Positions 34,095-43,287 of a stretch of DNA of 64,000 nt are shown here, piece after piece. Positions within the stretch are counted from its first letter, which is position 1. The number at the start of each line of letters is the position of its first letter. The notes beneath the pieces are model-generated. The model was not told where the DNA came from, searched no databases, and saw only the letters and a list, made by a program, of their open reading frames with translations. This DNA comes from F23-D06 sp045130275. GTDB taxonomy: Bacteria; Bacteroidota; Bacteroidia; Bacteroidales; WCHB1-69. A program made the position numbers and the translations under genes. The stretch spans positions 1 to 64,000 of the forward strand of contig JBGUPL010000021.1 in NCBI GenBank assembly GCA_045130275.1, given 5' to 3'.

Positions 34095-34727
34095 AATCAG
34101 CTCTTGCCAGCGCACTTTCGGCACGTAATGCGTGCCGTTTTCGTTGCGGTAGTAGGCGTGGCTTTCGGTTGCGGAAATATCCGTCAGCTCGATTTTCTCA
34201 TTGCCTTTCCCAACGGCAAGGATGAGCACGGGCGGGTAGGGGAGCGCGAACGCCTCTTCGATCTTCTTTGCGTTGAAAGCACCGATAATCAGACCGTTAT
34301 AGCCTAACTCCGTCGCCTTCAGCAGCATGCTTTGCACGGCGATGCCCAAGTCCACGTGCAACATCTTGCTTTCGGGCACGGTGGTGCAGACGATGATGAA
34401 GGCTTTCGGCTCGGTGCCGGGAAATGGCAGGTGCAGCTCCGGCAGCATCCCGCCCAACTTGATGTTTTCCAGCACGATGTCGTCGCCGTTGCCTTCCGTT
34501 ACCAGCTTGAATCGCAGCGCCTGCTGGTTCTTCGCCGACGGCAACAGCGCATTCACCGCCACCATCTTCTCTAATACCGTCTCCGGAACTTTGTACGCCG
34601 GATCATACCCGCGATAGCTGCGGTTCTTCTTCAGCAGCGCGTCCAACGACTGCCCCGCGCTTTTATAAACGACCTTCTGTTTGGATCGGTATTCGTCGAA
34701 TTTGTTCTCGATATAATTGTCAGCCAC
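34086..34727 (-). CDS. Nitroreductase family protein
   Basis: A 213-residue FMN-dependent nitroreductase-like protein. It has the N-terminal R-S-Y-R-G-Y motif (FMN phosphate contact, near residue 37), P-S-A-K-N-Q-Q near 63, and the central D-L-G-I-A-V-Q-S-M-L-L-K-A-T-E-L-G-Y helix. The physiological substrate is unknown. It is monocistronic, with repeat arrays on both sides and no clear -7 box. Confidence 0.88.
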   Translation of the reverse strand: MADNYIENKFDEYRSKQKVVYKSAGQSLDALLKKNRSYRGYDPAYKVPETVLEKMVAVNALLPSAKNQQALRFKLVTEGNGDDIVLENIKLGGMLPELHLPFPGTEPKAFIIVCTTVPESKMLHVDLGIAVQSMLLKATELGYNGLIIGAFNAKKIEEAFALPYPPVLILAVGKGNEKIELTDISATESHAYYRNENGTHYVPKVRWQELIIS

Positions 34728-34732
34728 GAATT

Positions 34733-34905
34733 TTGGAATTAAGAATTAAAAATTAAGAATTATGAATTAAGAATTAAGAATGATTAGGAAGTCGAAGTCT
34801 AAGTCGAAGTCTAAGTTTAAGTCTAAGTTTAAGTTCTAAGTCGAAGTCGAAGTCTAGTTTAAGTTCAAAGTCTCAAGTCTCAAGTCTCAAGTCTCAAGTC
34901 TAAGT
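34733..34905. repeat. Long compound 6-7 bp array
   Basis: First GAATTAA units (7 bp, 34733-34785), then AAGTCG/AAGTCT/AAGTTT units (6 bp), then CAAGTCT units (7 bp) reaching the stop codon of the DUF4954 gene. The whole gap is array, with nothing else visible. Confidence 0.88.
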
Positions 34906-36660
34906 ATGCAACGTCCGTTCTAATTTCGCGATTTCCGCTGCGGCTTTTTGGCAGATGGGGTCGTCAAAGATGTCTGCGGACGGGGTGGGGAACATCGTGT
35001 TGGTCTGGCGGAATTCGGAAGTCAGGTCCTTCTTCCGCTCTTCGATAACCCGCTCGTAGAATCGGATTTGCGCGTCAATGGCTTCCCGGCATAGCGACAG
35101 GATGCGCGGTATGGTGACCTCGCCGTCGCAAAGGTAATCCAAAATGCAAATGGCATCTTGGAAGTGAATGAAAGAGAAGTTCTCGTCCACATATTCCAGT
35201 TGCAGTTCATGGCTCTCCTTCAACGAAGAGGCGTTGCAGATGGCGGCCCATTGTTCGGTGGTCAGTACGTTGCCGCCCGCGTTAATCCATTGCAGGTCAG
35301 TGTTTTCTGACAGCTCTATCAAAGTCTCGGGCTTGTTGTGGAAAACGCCTTCTGCTAAAACATAGCAGAGCATCATCTCGCGGTAGGCGGCGACGGCTTC
35401 TTTCTCTTTCAGGATTCGGATCGGCCGGTTGGACATCTCCATTTCCGGGAGTTCCGCTTCGCCCGCGAGGTGGTGGGAGAGCAGCTGGTGATTCCCCATC
35501 ACGATATGTATGGTATCCGGCGCAAGTGGCCGGTAATCATAATATTGCGTGTATTGTTGGCGTTTGTCGCGGTGTTCGTATTTCCACTCGTTGCGCATCA
35601 TCGCGTAGGCGTTGTGCATCCACCAGAAGGCGGGCATGATTTCCAAACAGTTGTCCTTTACATTGTTGTTAATCAACGAGAAAGCGAACGGGATGCGCAG
35701 CGGTCGCGGGTAAGCCCCTTTGGCGATGAGGGCGTAGGGCGCGAAGGAGCAAGGGAAAGCCAACGACGTGCAGAGTCCGGGCCAGAACCCGCGTCCGGCG
35801 ACCATATCGACGTCGTTTTTACGGCCGTTATGGTTGGAGCCGAGGGTCGCACCGGCAGCCACATTGCTTTGCCCTTGGATGTGCGTGGCAATCAGGAACG
35901 AGTTGCTGTGGTGTTGCTCGTGGCACGGATAGAGGAACGAATGCCCGATTTCACAGCCCGCGATGTGGCTGTTGTCACCGATGGCGGACTGATAGACACG
36001 CGCCCCTTCGCTGATGCTGACCTGCTGTCCGACCAGGACATTCGACAGGAAAGCGCGGGAGTCGAGGTGTGCCCCGCGATGCACGATGGTGTTGTGCAGG
36101 ATGACGGAGGAACCGATATGGGTGGGCTCTTCCGTCGCGGAGTCGATGTGGGCGTGCTTGATTTCGCAACAGCCCGACAGTATGGCGTTCGATTCAATGT
36201 GGGTGTTATGGATGGCGGTGACGTTTTCAATGGTCACGTTCTCGCCGATACGGCCCATGGTTTCGGGCTCGGTGTCAGCGTAAAGATTCGGTTTTCCGGT
36301 ATATAAAGCGCAGAAAACATCCGTGCTGTTCATGCCGGGCACAGCAGTGACGGTGTGTCGTCCGTCTTCGTTGCAGAGTTCCAGCGGGTAGGAGAATTGT
36401 TCTTCAGAGAAGGTAAGGGATCCGATGTTTGAGAGGCGGGCGTTTGAGCAGATATGATAATTCTCAATGTGCAAAATATTGGACATCAGAACATTGTCCT
36501 CAATTCTGATTGTCCCATGAAAATGGCAGTTGTGTATGCCTACAATAGAAAAAGTGCAGGCGACTGAAATTTGCCTCCAGTCGTCTGCACTGTTGTTTTG
36601 CCGAATCAGCTGACTGATTTCAGCTTCTGTGAGCGGTCGCCACATAGTGTTATTCGTCAT
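34900..36660 (-). CDS. DUF4954 family left-handed beta-helix protein
   Basis: A 586-residue protein. The N-terminal half (about 80-290) has hexapeptide-like turns (N-V-T-I-E-N-V, H-I-E-S-N-A-I-L), suggesting a left-handed beta helix as in acyl- and nucleotidyl-transferases. The conserved G-S-N-H-N-G-R-K-N-D and A-G-R-G-F-W-P-G-L are hallmarks of the Bacteroidota DUF4954 family. The C-terminal half is helical. Function is unknown; a sugar-nucleotide or acyl-transferase relation is inferred from the fold. Its start overlaps the end of the upstream secreted-protein gene by 11 bp. Confidence 0.8.
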   Translation of the reverse strand: MTNNTMWRPLTEAEISQLIRQNNSADDWRQISVACTFSIVGIHNCHFHGTIRIEDNVLMSNILHIENYHICSNARLSNIGSLTFSEEQFSYPLELCNEDGRHTVTAVPGMNSTDVFCALYTGKPNLYADTEPETMGRIGENVTIENVTAIHNTHIESNAILSGCCEIKHAHIDSATEEPTHIGSSVILHNTIVHRGAHLDSRAFLSNVLVGQQVSISEGARVYQSAIGDNSHIAGCEIGHSFLYPCHEQHHSNSFLIATHIQGQSNVAAGATLGSNHNGRKNDVDMVAGRGFWPGLCTSLAFPCSFAPYALIAKGAYPRPLRIPFAFSLINNNVKDNCLEIMPAFWWMHNAYAMMRNEWKYEHRDKRQQYTQYYDYRPLAPDTIHIVMGNHQLLSHHLAGEAELPEMEMSNRPIRILKEKEAVAAYREMMLCYVLAEGVFHNKPETLIELSENTDLQWINAGGNVLTTEQWAAICNASSLKESHELQLEYVDENFSFIHFQDAICILDYLCDGEVTIPRILSLCREAIDAQIRFYERVIEERKKDLTSEFRQTNTMFPTPSADIFDDPICQKAAAEIAKLERTLHT

Positions 36661-37357
36661 CTTCGCCGAGACCGCCGAGCATCTGTTTCAGATCTTCAGG
36701 AGCATCCTTGATGTCCTTGGCATCGGACGGCAAGAGGAAAGCCGAGGGCTTCAGTTTCTTGTCGGGGGTGACCTTGGTTGCGGTGGTGATAATGGTGACG
36801 TTTTCGCCGTTCATTTCCGTCTTCACCTCGGTGGAAAGCGGATAACCCTTCAAGTCAGGATGGTCGAAAGCGTTGATCTCGTCACCGAGTCCCAGTTCGT
36901 TGGTGACCCAGAGAACGACGGAGCTTTCCTCATCCGTTTCAAGATCCGTGACCGTCACGTTGACTTTCTTGCAGTTGTAGCCGGCGATGGTTTTCGTCTC
37001 TTCGGTGTATTGGTAATCGTATTTCTGGGTGCTTTTCTTTTTCTCCAGATCTTCTTGTTTTTTCTGGATGTAATACTTGCCGTAGCCAGGAATACCCAGA
37101 ATGATCGTATAGGTCTTGTTGTTGCCGTTAACGATGGTTGTCATGTCGATACCCACGTTCATATCCGTACGGTAGCAGTTGCCCATGACGGTGTACTCCA
37201 CGGATTGTTCTGCCAATTCTGCAGCGACGTTGGGATCTGAGATACCTTCAGCGGACACCTCGAAGGTGATTTTGCCTGCGAAAGGCTTTTGTGCGAAAGC
37301 GCTCACACTGGCGATCATCATCGCGATGATGGCGAATAAACGGATTGTTCTTTTCAT
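36650..37357 (-). CDS. Secreted protein of unknown function (DUF4412-like)
   Basis: A 235-residue protein with a signal peptide (1-22, ending A-F-A-Q). The mature part starts G-K-I-T-F-E-V and is beta-rich, with a C-terminal acidic tail (G-E-D-D-E). The layout, including T-K-T-I-A-G-Y-N-C-K-K and a W-V-T segment, resembles the DUF4412/GLPGLI-type periplasmic proteins of Bacteroidota. Similarity is by pattern only. It is first in an operon with the DUF4954 gene. Confidence 0.65.
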   Translation of the reverse strand: MKRTIRLFAIIAMMIASVSAFAQKPFAGKITFEVSAEGISDPNVAAELAEQSVEYTVMGNCYRTDMNVGIDMTTIVNGNNKTYTIILGIPGYGKYYIQKKQEDLEKKKSTQKYDYQYTEETKTIAGYNCKKVNVTVTDLETDEESSVVLWVTNELGLGDEINAFDHPDLKGYPLSTEVKTEMNGENVTIITTATKVTPDKKLKPSAFLLPSDAKDIKDAPEDLKQMLGGLGEDDE

Positions 37358-37406
37358 TTTTCTACTTATTTTTTTGTTAATACTTTTGCGAAATCAATTC
37401 AAACCG

Positions 37407-37414
37407 CAAAGATA
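37407..37414 (-). promoter_or_regulatory. -7 box for the secreted protein/DUF4954 operon
   Basis: TATCTTTG followed by C on the minus strand, about 50 bp before the ATG. Confidence 0.65.
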
Positions 37415-37453
37415 CATTTTTTATTAAATGGTTTAAATAGAGGGGTGAATTTT

Positions 37454-37628
37454 TGACTTGGACTTAGACTATGACTTAGACTATGACTTGGATTTAGATT
37501 ATGACTTAAACTTAGACTATGACTTAGACTTAAACTTAGACTATGGTTTAAGTCATAGTTATTAGTTATAGTCATTAGTCATAGCCATAGTTATTAGTCA
37601 TAGTTATTAGTCAGTAGTCATAGTCATT
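37454..37628. repeat. Compound 6-7 bp array upstream of porX
   Basis: This fills most of the 340-bp gap 37358-37697. GACTTA/GACTAT units (6 bp) are followed by AGTCATA/GTTATT units (6-7 bp). Apart from the divergent -7 box at 37407 nothing else is visible, and no -7 box for porX is evident. Confidence 0.85.
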
Positions 37629-37697
37629 GTCACCTGACATACAATAATTCTCCAATTGTGCCGTTATTCGACCGTTTTACAAACTAAAAAGATAAAT

Positions 37698-39257
37698 ATG
37701 AATACAAAGATTTTATGGGCGGATGATGAGATTGATTTGTTGAAACCGCATATCATGTTTTTGCAGACAAAAGGTTACGATGTGATTCCCGCGATGAGTG
37801 GTATGGAGGCGCTAGAAATTCTGAAAAAGGAGTTCGTGAATATCATTTTTCTGGATGAGAACATGCCCGGGCTGAGCGGATTGGAGACGCTGCAACGACT
37901 CAAAAAGGACTATCCGCACATCCCCATTGTGATGATCACCAAGAGCGAGGAGGAGCACATTATGGAGGACGCCATCGGTTCCAACATTGCCGACTACCTT
38001 ATCAAACCTGTGAACCCCAACCAGATATTGTTGTGCCTGAAAAAGAACATCGACAACAAGAAGTTGGTGAGCGAAAAGGTGACCAGCAACTACCAGCAGT
38101 CTTTCCGCGAGCTTTCCATGCGCATCTCCGACCGTTTGAGTGTGCAAGAGTGGGATGAACTGTACAAGGAATTGGTTCGTTGGGAACTCCAGATTGAAAA
38201 GATTGAGGATGAGAGCATTACGGAGATGTTGACGGCGCAGAAGGAGGAAGCCAATGTCCAGTTCTCCAAATTTGTGCAGCGCAACTACCTCGACTGGGTG
38301 AACGGCCGCACCGAGGACAAACCGCTACAGTCGCACACTGTGCTGAAGGAGAAGCTGTTTCCAGCGCTCAACGACCAGAAGAGCACTTTCTTGTTTGTGA
38401 TCGACAATCTGCGTTACGACCAGTGGCGGAGCATCTATCCGCTGATTCACGACTACTACTACATCCAAGACGAGAGCATCTGCTACAGCATCTTGCCCAC
38501 GGCGACGCATTATGCCCGCAATGCGCTGTTCTCAGGTCTGATGCCTTCGGTGATTGCCAAGAAATACCCCAACTATTGGCTTAACGAGAACGACGCCGGC
38601 AGCAAAAACCAGTATGAGGAGCAGTTGTTAGGTGAATATTTGAAACGATACGGCAAAAATATCAAATATTCATACCACAAGATTCTGAATGCCGATTATG
38701 GCAAAAAGGTGTTCGACGGTTTCCACCAGATGCTGAACAATCCGCTGAATGTCATTGTCTTCAACTTTGTCGATATGCTCTCGCATGCGGGTACGGATGT
38801 GAATGTGGTCCGCGAGCTGGCCGACGACGAGAAGTCCTACCGCAGCGTAACGGCCTCATGGTTCGCCAACTCCGTGCTGTTCGATATGATCAAGTGGCTG
38901 TCTGAAAGAAAGATACCGGTCATGATCACCACTGACCACGGGACCATAAAAGTTGACCGCGCCTTGAAGATGGTGGGTGAGCGCGATCTGAACACGAACC
39001 TCCGCTACAAGGTGGGGCGCAGCAGCATGGACTACCCGGCCAAGGAGGTCTTCGAGATCAAGAACCCTGACGACGCGTTCCTCCCGAAGGAGAATATGAC
39101 GCAACGGTTCATATTTGCCACCAAATCAGACTTTTTCGCATACCAGAACAATTTCAACCAGTACGTGAACCTCTACAAGAACACCTTCCAGCACGGCGGC
39201 ATCTCCATGGAGGAGATGATGATCCCGTTCGTGACGCTGGCGCCGAAGAACAGTTAA
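37698..39257 (+). CDS. porX: PorX, T9SS response regulator with PglZ/alkaline-phosphatase-like effector
   Basis: A 519-residue protein. The receiver domain (1-120) has acidic D9/D10, phospho-acceptor D53, T81 and K103. A helical linker follows, then a PglZ/alkaline-phosphatase-superfamily domain (about 225-510). Its metal and catalytic residues appear in I-D-N-L-R-Y-D-Q-W, L-P-T-A-T-H-Y, F-V-D-M-L-S-H-A, T-T-D-H-G-T and F-Q-H-G-G. In Porphyromonas gingivalis PorX, with PorY and SigP, controls type IX secretion genes, and its effector domain acts on nucleotides. No porY is nearby. The ATG at 37698 is the natural start of the receiver domain. Confidence 0.92.
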   Translation: MNTKILWADDEIDLLKPHIMFLQTKGYDVIPAMSGMEALEILKKEFVNIIFLDENMPGLSGLETLQRLKKDYPHIPIVMITKSEEEHIMEDAIGSNIADYLIKPVNPNQILLCLKKNIDNKKLVSEKVTSNYQQSFRELSMRISDRLSVQEWDELYKELVRWELQIEKIEDESITEMLTAQKEEANVQFSKFVQRNYLDWVNGRTEDKPLQSHTVLKEKLFPALNDQKSTFLFVIDNLRYDQWRSIYPLIHDYYYIQDESICYSILPTATHYARNALFSGLMPSVIAKKYPNYWLNENDAGSKNQYEEQLLGEYLKRYGKNIKYSYHKILNADYGKKVFDGFHQMLNNPLNVIVFNFVDMLSHAGTDVNVVRELADDEKSYRSVTASWFANSVLFDMIKWLSERKIPVMITTDHGTIKVDRALKMVGERDLNTNLRYKVGRSSMDYPAKEVFEIKNPDDAFLPKENMTQRFIFATKSDFFAYQNNFNQYVNLYKNTFQHGGISMEEMMIPFVTLAPKNS

Positions 39258-39318
39258 GACGGAACAGGCCCCAAAGGAACGACAGAGGTCAGGTTATTCC
39301 TAAGCAATTTTAAAGATG

Positions 39319-39348
39319 AAAAAAAACGCCCGAATCGGGCGTTTTTTT
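39319..39348. terminator. Bidirectional terminator between porX and tRNA-Ser
   Basis: A stem CGCCCG/CGGGCG with AAT loop, extended by A/T tracts of seven or more on both sides. It lies about 60 bp after porX and directly after the tRNA 3' end, so it can serve both strands. Confidence 0.85.
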
Positions 39349-39349
39349 G

Positions 39350-39439
39350 TGGCGGAAAGTACAGGATTCGAACCTGTGAGAGCTTTTACACCCTGGCGGT
39401 TTTCGAAACCGCTGCCTTCAGCCGCTCGGCCAACTTTCC
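39350..39439 (-). tRNA. tRNA-Ser (CGA)
   Basis: A 90-nt serine tRNA with a long variable arm. The acceptor stem GGAAAGT pairs with ACTTTCC, discriminator G, and CCA is encoded (39350-39352). The T-arm has GGTTCGAATCC. The anticodon stem GCGGT/ACCGC encloses TTCGAAA, giving anticodon CGA at 39405-39403, which reads UCG. Confidence 0.96.
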
Positions 39440-39456
39440 TTTCTCAAATGAGCGCG

Positions 39457-39464
39457 CAAAAATA
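39457..39464 (-). promoter_or_regulatory. -7 box for tRNA-Ser
   Basis: TATTTTTG followed by C on the minus strand, 18 bp before the mature 5' end. Confidence 0.65.
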
Positions 39465-39521
39465 CATTTTTTTTCGGTATCTCTGAGGATACATGGTTCT
39501 TTTTTTTCTTTTTCGTTTTTA

Positions 39522-39659
39522 AGGCAAAAGGCAAAAGGCAAAAGGCAATAGGCAATAGGCAATAGCAATAGGCAGGCAATAGTGAACAGTGAATGGAGAG
39601 TAGTCTAAGTCATTTGTCTATGTTTAAAAGCCAAAAGCCAACAGCTAACAGCCAATAGC
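39522..39659. repeat. Heptamer arrays between tRNA-Ser and pepD
   Basis: GGCAAAA and GGCAATA units (39522-39580) are followed by an AGTGAAC pair, then AGCCAAA/AGCTAAC/AGCCAAT units (39628-39659). All have a 7-bp period. Confidence 0.82.
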
Positions 39660-39660
39660 A

Positions 39661-39698
39661 AAAAACGCAGTCCCGGGAAAGTCCAGAACTGCGTTTTT
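39661..39698 (-). terminator. Terminator of pepD
   Basis: A perfect 11-bp stem (39661-39671 with 39688-39698) with a 16-nt loop and a T-run on the minus strand, about 25 bp after the pepD stop. Confidence 0.75.
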
Positions 39699-39721
39699 AG
39701 TTAATAATTCCGAAAAACGGA

Positions 39722-41176
39722 CTACTTCACGTTCTTCAGCACCTCCACGAGGAAGTCGTAAAATTTGCCGACGCTTTCGATGTTGACGCGCTCGACGGGG
39801 GAGTGCGGGTGCTCGATGGTCGGGCCGAAGGAGACCATATCCCAATCGGGATAGCAGACGCCGAAGAGGCCGCATTCCAGACCGGCGTGGATGGCCATCA
39901 CTTTGGGTTCGTTGCCGTATTTCTCCTTATAGACCTTCATGCAGGTGTTCATGATCGGGCTCTGCATGTTGGGGTTCCAACCGGGATAGGCGCCGGTGAG
40001 CTCGATGCCGCATTCAGCGAGTTCGGCGATGGCGACCATCTTCTCACCCAGAGCCTCTTTCGCGCTGTTCACGCTGCTGCGCAACAGGCACTTGGCGCTC
40101 ATCTCACCGTTTTCGGCGATGAAGTTGGCCAGGTTGTTGGAGGTTTCCACCAAGCCGGGCATGGAGTCGCTCATGCGCTGCACGCCGTTCGGGATGGCGA
40201 AAATCATGTTCAGGAACTGGCAAAGGGCTTTGGGCTCAATGACTTGTGCGGGGGCGTCCTCGGCCGTCACGGTGAGGCTGAGACCTTCCTCGGTGAGGGC
40301 GAACTCTTTCTTCACGACCGCCTCGAATTCCTTGGCAAAGGCCTCGAACTCAGCGGCTTTCGCGGCAGGAACGGTCAGAATGGCCGTGGCCTCGCGCGGG
40401 ATGGCGTTGCGCAGACCACCGCCGTTGATGCAGGCGACACAGCCGCCGAAGTCGCGGACGGTCTTCTGCAGGAAGCGCGTGGCGATCTTATTGGCGTTGG
40501 CACGGCCGAGGTTGATGTCCATGCCGGAGTGACCGCCGTGCAGACCGGTGACGAAGAGCTTGTAACCCTTCATGCCAGCGGGCGTGGCGACGGTGGTGTA
40601 GGTGCGGTGGAAGTTGGCGTCCAGACCGCCGGCGCAGCCCACGTAGAGCTCGCCTTCCGTCTCGGAGTCAAGGTTGATGAGGATCTTGCCTTTCACGAAG
40701 CCGGGCTTCAGACCGAAGGCGCCGGTCATGCCGGTCTCCTCATCGATGGTGACGAGCACCTCGATGGGGCCGTGCTGGCAATTCGGGTCGGTGATGGCGG
40801 CCAGAGCGGCGGCCACGCCGATGCCGTCGTCAGCACCCAGAGTGGTCTTGTTGGCGCGCACCCAGCCATTGTCGATGATCGGCTCGATGGGGTCGGTCAG
40901 GAAGTCGTGTGCCTTGTCGCTGTCGGCTTGCGGCACCATGTCGCAGTGGGCCTGCAGCACGACGGGCGTGCGGTTCTCGAAGCCAGGAGTGGCGGGGACG
41001 GTGAACAGCAGGTTGCCGGTCTCGTCTTGCACCACGGGGATGTTGTTCTCTTTAGCCCATTCCTTGTACCATTTCACCACGGCAGTCTCGTGCTTGGAAG
41101 GGTGCGGGGCGTCGCAAATGTGTCCGAAAATGTCCCATAATCCTTTGGGATACAGATTCAAAAGTTCTTGATTCAT
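39722..41176 (-). CDS. pepD: Aminoacyl-histidine dipeptidase (M20, PepD)
   Basis: A 484-residue cytosolic metallopeptidase that cleaves Xaa-His and other dipeptides. Its zinc site is complete: Q-A-H-C-D-M-V (His), G-A-D-D-G-I-G (bridging Asp), D-E-E-T-G-M (catalytic and ligand Glu), L-D-S-E-T-E (Asp), and P-T-I-E-H-P-H-S-P (His). The dimerisation/lid domain lies at about 200-380, with the conserved G-L-H-G-G-H-S-G-M-D-I. It is monocistronic with its own promoter and terminator. Confidence 0.95.
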   Translation of the reverse strand: MNQELLNLYPKGLWDIFGHICDAPHPSKHETAVVKWYKEWAKENNIPVVQDETGNLLFTVPATPGFENRTPVVLQAHCDMVPQADSDKAHDFLTDPIEPIIDNGWVRANKTTLGADDGIGVAAALAAITDPNCQHGPIEVLVTIDEETGMTGAFGLKPGFVKGKILINLDSETEGELYVGCAGGLDANFHRTYTTVATPAGMKGYKLFVTGLHGGHSGMDINLGRANANKIATRFLQKTVRDFGGCVACINGGGLRNAIPREATAILTVPAAKAAEFEAFAKEFEAVVKKEFALTEEGLSLTVTAEDAPAQVIEPKALCQFLNMIFAIPNGVQRMSDSMPGLVETSNNLANFIAENGEMSAKCLLRSSVNSAKEALGEKMVAIAELAECGIELTGAYPGWNPNMQSPIMNTCMKVYKEKYGNEPKVMAIHAGLECGLFGVCYPDWDMVSFGPTIEHPHSPVERVNIESVGKFYDFLVEVLKNVK

Positions 41177-41227
41177 TGTTTTTTCCTTTTATGTTTGATT
41201 AATATTTGTATTTCGACCAAAGAGCTG

Positions 41228-41235
41228 CAAAGATA
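41228..41235 (-). promoter_or_regulatory. -7 box for pepD
   Basis: TATCTTTG followed by C on the minus strand, with a TTG 18 bp upstream that fits the -33 element. Confidence 0.7.
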
Positions 41236-41256
41236 CGTTTTTTTTGTGAACAGCAA

Positions 41257-42063
41257 TTACCACTCGTTCTCCTCAAATATCTCCAGAATTTCGATATGGC
41301 CCGGGTGGTACCGGAATTTCGCGATGGTGGTCGGGGTGGTGAACTCACCTTCCTCGCAACCGCTGATGATGAGCGAATATTCCGTGCCGTCCTTCATGTT
41401 GTTCTCCATGGCGAAGTCCCATTCGACCGGTCCCTGCGAGTATAACATCTCCATGAACCCGTATTCCAGATACATCCCTGCCAACGAGTACAAGTAGTAT
41501 GTAGCGGTGCCGTAGTCATCGTATATTAGGTCGCTTTCTATGAACTGCCAAAAATAAGTGAGGTTGTTGTCGGACGGGGTGATGGTCAGAACTTCTCCTT
41601 CGAAATCGATGTCGAAATTGAGGTCGCGTTCAGGAACCGGTTTGGTGCGAAACTCAGTGACGACTGGGTTCCCGAGAATCTCGTGTGTTTCAGGGTGGAT
41701 TTGGAACACGATGAACTTGAAATCGGTGTCGTCGTAAATCGCATCCAGGTTGATTTGCCTGCTGCCGCGGTAACAGAATGCATCCAGAAAATCGCCGCTC
41801 TGAAGTTGGGAAAAGGCATCCTCCATGGCATGGATCTCCTCTAAGCAGACTTCATATTCTGGCGCATTGTAGTTCTCTTCTTTCGAACTCACGAGGACGT
41901 AGGAATAGTAGGCGTTGGTGTTCGCCGGCACCACGGTGAAACGAGCCCGGGATCCGGTCGCCGATTCCAACTTTACTTTTATCTCAGTGGGGTGGGTGTC
42001 CTCCTGTTGGCAGCCGGCAAGCAGCAACAAACTCAGGATAAGGAGTGTGAATGTTCGTTTCAT
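41257..42063 (-). CDS. Putative lipoprotein of unknown function
   Basis: A 268-residue protein with lipobox L-L-A-G-C (Cys18) followed by Q-Q-E-D, which lacks an obvious inner-membrane retention Asp. The mature part is Tyr- and acid-rich and looks like two beta-sandwich (fibronectin-like) domains. I do not recognise the family. It starts 10 bp after the alpha/beta hydrolase gene and is third in the barrel-hydrolase-lipoprotein operon, so it may act at the cell surface with them. Confidence 0.7.
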   Translation of the reverse strand: MKRTFTLLILSLLLLAGCQQEDTHPTEIKVKLESATGSRARFTVVPANTNAYYSYVLVSSKEENYNAPEYEVCLEEIHAMEDAFSQLQSGDFLDAFCYRGSRQINLDAIYDDTDFKFIVFQIHPETHEILGNPVVTEFRTKPVPERDLNFDIDFEGEVLTITPSDNNLTYFWQFIESDLIYDDYGTATYYLYSLAGMYLEYGFMEMLYSQGPVEWDFAMENNMKDGTEYSLIISGCEEGEFTTPTTIAKFRYHPGHIEILEIFEENEW

Positions 42064-42073
42064 AATGTTCAGT

Positions 42074-43282
42074 TTATAGGGCTTGGGATACTATGAGGAT
42101 GAATTTTACCGCCCCGGATTGGTGGTTGCCGTAGTGGTCGAAGTCGTATGTGATATCGTTCCCTTTGAAATATTCCTCGGCTTTGAGCGCGTTGACAAAA
42201 GGCACCGTGTTGTCGTCCATGCTGTGGAAGATATAGACGGGGGCGCGGGGGGTGAACAATAAAATGGAATTCCACATCAATGTCCGGTATAGCTTTGCTG
42301 TCTGCGGACTGCTCTTGTCGCGTCCCTCTTCGGTCATCAGGTCGCTGACAGCCGAGGCATTCAGCATGGCGTTGATTTCACCTACAGAGTATAACTTGGA
42401 GTTTATCCAATCGTCAATGTGCTCCATCAGAATCGGCTTGAAAAAGTCACTGAGATTCAACCCCAGATTGTCGCCTTCATTGACTCCTTGCACAATCATG
42501 GGTATCGCGCAGGGGATTCCGGTCTTGTCTTCCAGCATGGTTATGTCAAACGTGGCTGCCAAGTCGTAAGGGCCGCCGCCAGCGAACGCTGCTTTAATGG
42601 GCAACTCCTTAGAGAACTCGTCCTGCAGGATTTTCATCACCCCCAAAGTGGTGGATCCCCCCTGGGAGTAGCCGACTAAGATCACCTCGTCGCTCTCGGG
42701 CTTCCGGTCGATGGCGTTCAGGTAGGGTTTCACGGCCAGGGCCATATCCACCACGCTGCGGGCGGTGCTCTCGATGTGCATATAGGGGTGTATGCGATTC
42801 GATGTGACGCCGTATCCAATGTAGTCCGCCATCACCACGGCATATCCTTTCGCCGCCAGGATGCCTTCCAACTGGAAACTCTCCGACGGGCACTCGCGGT
42901 TGGCGCCGATGGTCCAGTGGCTCACGAGTATCATGTTCTTTATTTTGCCTTTGGCAGGAAGCAACACCTTGCCCGACAACGTGATGGGGGTTCCGTCCAA
43001 GTCGTGGCCGGTATAGGTGCCCGCAATCTGTATCACTTTGTTGCTTTTAACCGTTTCTGTCAGATTCACCACCAAGTCTGTCAAGGAGACACTGGCCACT
43101 TTCGCGTCTTCGTCACCCAACTCCATGGTGCGGATTTCAGGGTTCAGCGCTCCGTTCACAATCACGTCGCTGTATTTGACGTTCGTCACATGGAAAGTGT
43201 CGAAATCCACGATTTCGATTTTCGGTTTCTGGCAGGCTGTCAGAAAAATAGCTGCGAGACAGGTGAAGATCCACTTATTCAT
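42074..43282 (-). CDS. Lipoprotein alpha/beta hydrolase (secretory lipase-like)
   Basis: A 402-residue lipoprotein (lipobox L-T-A-C, Cys17) with an alpha/beta-hydrolase fold. The nucleophile Ser206 lies in G-Y-S-Q-G-G. The later M-D-D-N-T-V-P (Asp) and H-Y-G-N-H (His) supply the triad. The W-T-I-G-A-N and D-Y-I-G-Y-G-V-T segments recall secretory triacylglycerol lipases and cell-wall esterases. The ATG at 43282 lies 5 bp after the upstream stop. An in-frame ATG at 43294 would overlap that gene. Confidence 0.82.
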   Translation of the reverse strand: MNKWIFTCLAAIFLTACQKPKIEIVDFDTFHVTNVKYSDVIVNGALNPEIRTMELGDEDAKVASVSLTDLVVNLTETVKSNKVIQIAGTYTGHDLDGTPITLSGKVLLPAKGKIKNMILVSHWTIGANRECPSESFQLEGILAAKGYAVVMADYIGYGVTSNRIHPYMHIESTARSVVDMALAVKPYLNAIDRKPESDEVILVGYSQGGSTTLGVMKILQDEFSKELPIKAAFAGGGPYDLAATFDITMLEDKTGIPCAIPMIVQGVNEGDNLGLNLSDFFKPILMEHIDDWINSKLYSVGEINAMLNASAVSDLMTEEGRDKSSPQTAKLYRTLMWNSILLFTPRAPVYIFHSMDDNTVPFVNALKAEEYFKGNDITYDFDHYGNHQSGAVKFILIVSQAL

Positions 43283-43287
43283 ACTCT

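Noticed and set aside
37381..37388. TACTTTTG on the plus strand as a porX promoter
   Set aside because: It lies more than 300 bp before porX, within the leader of the divergent gene, and the intervening DNA is a repeat array. The match is probably chance.
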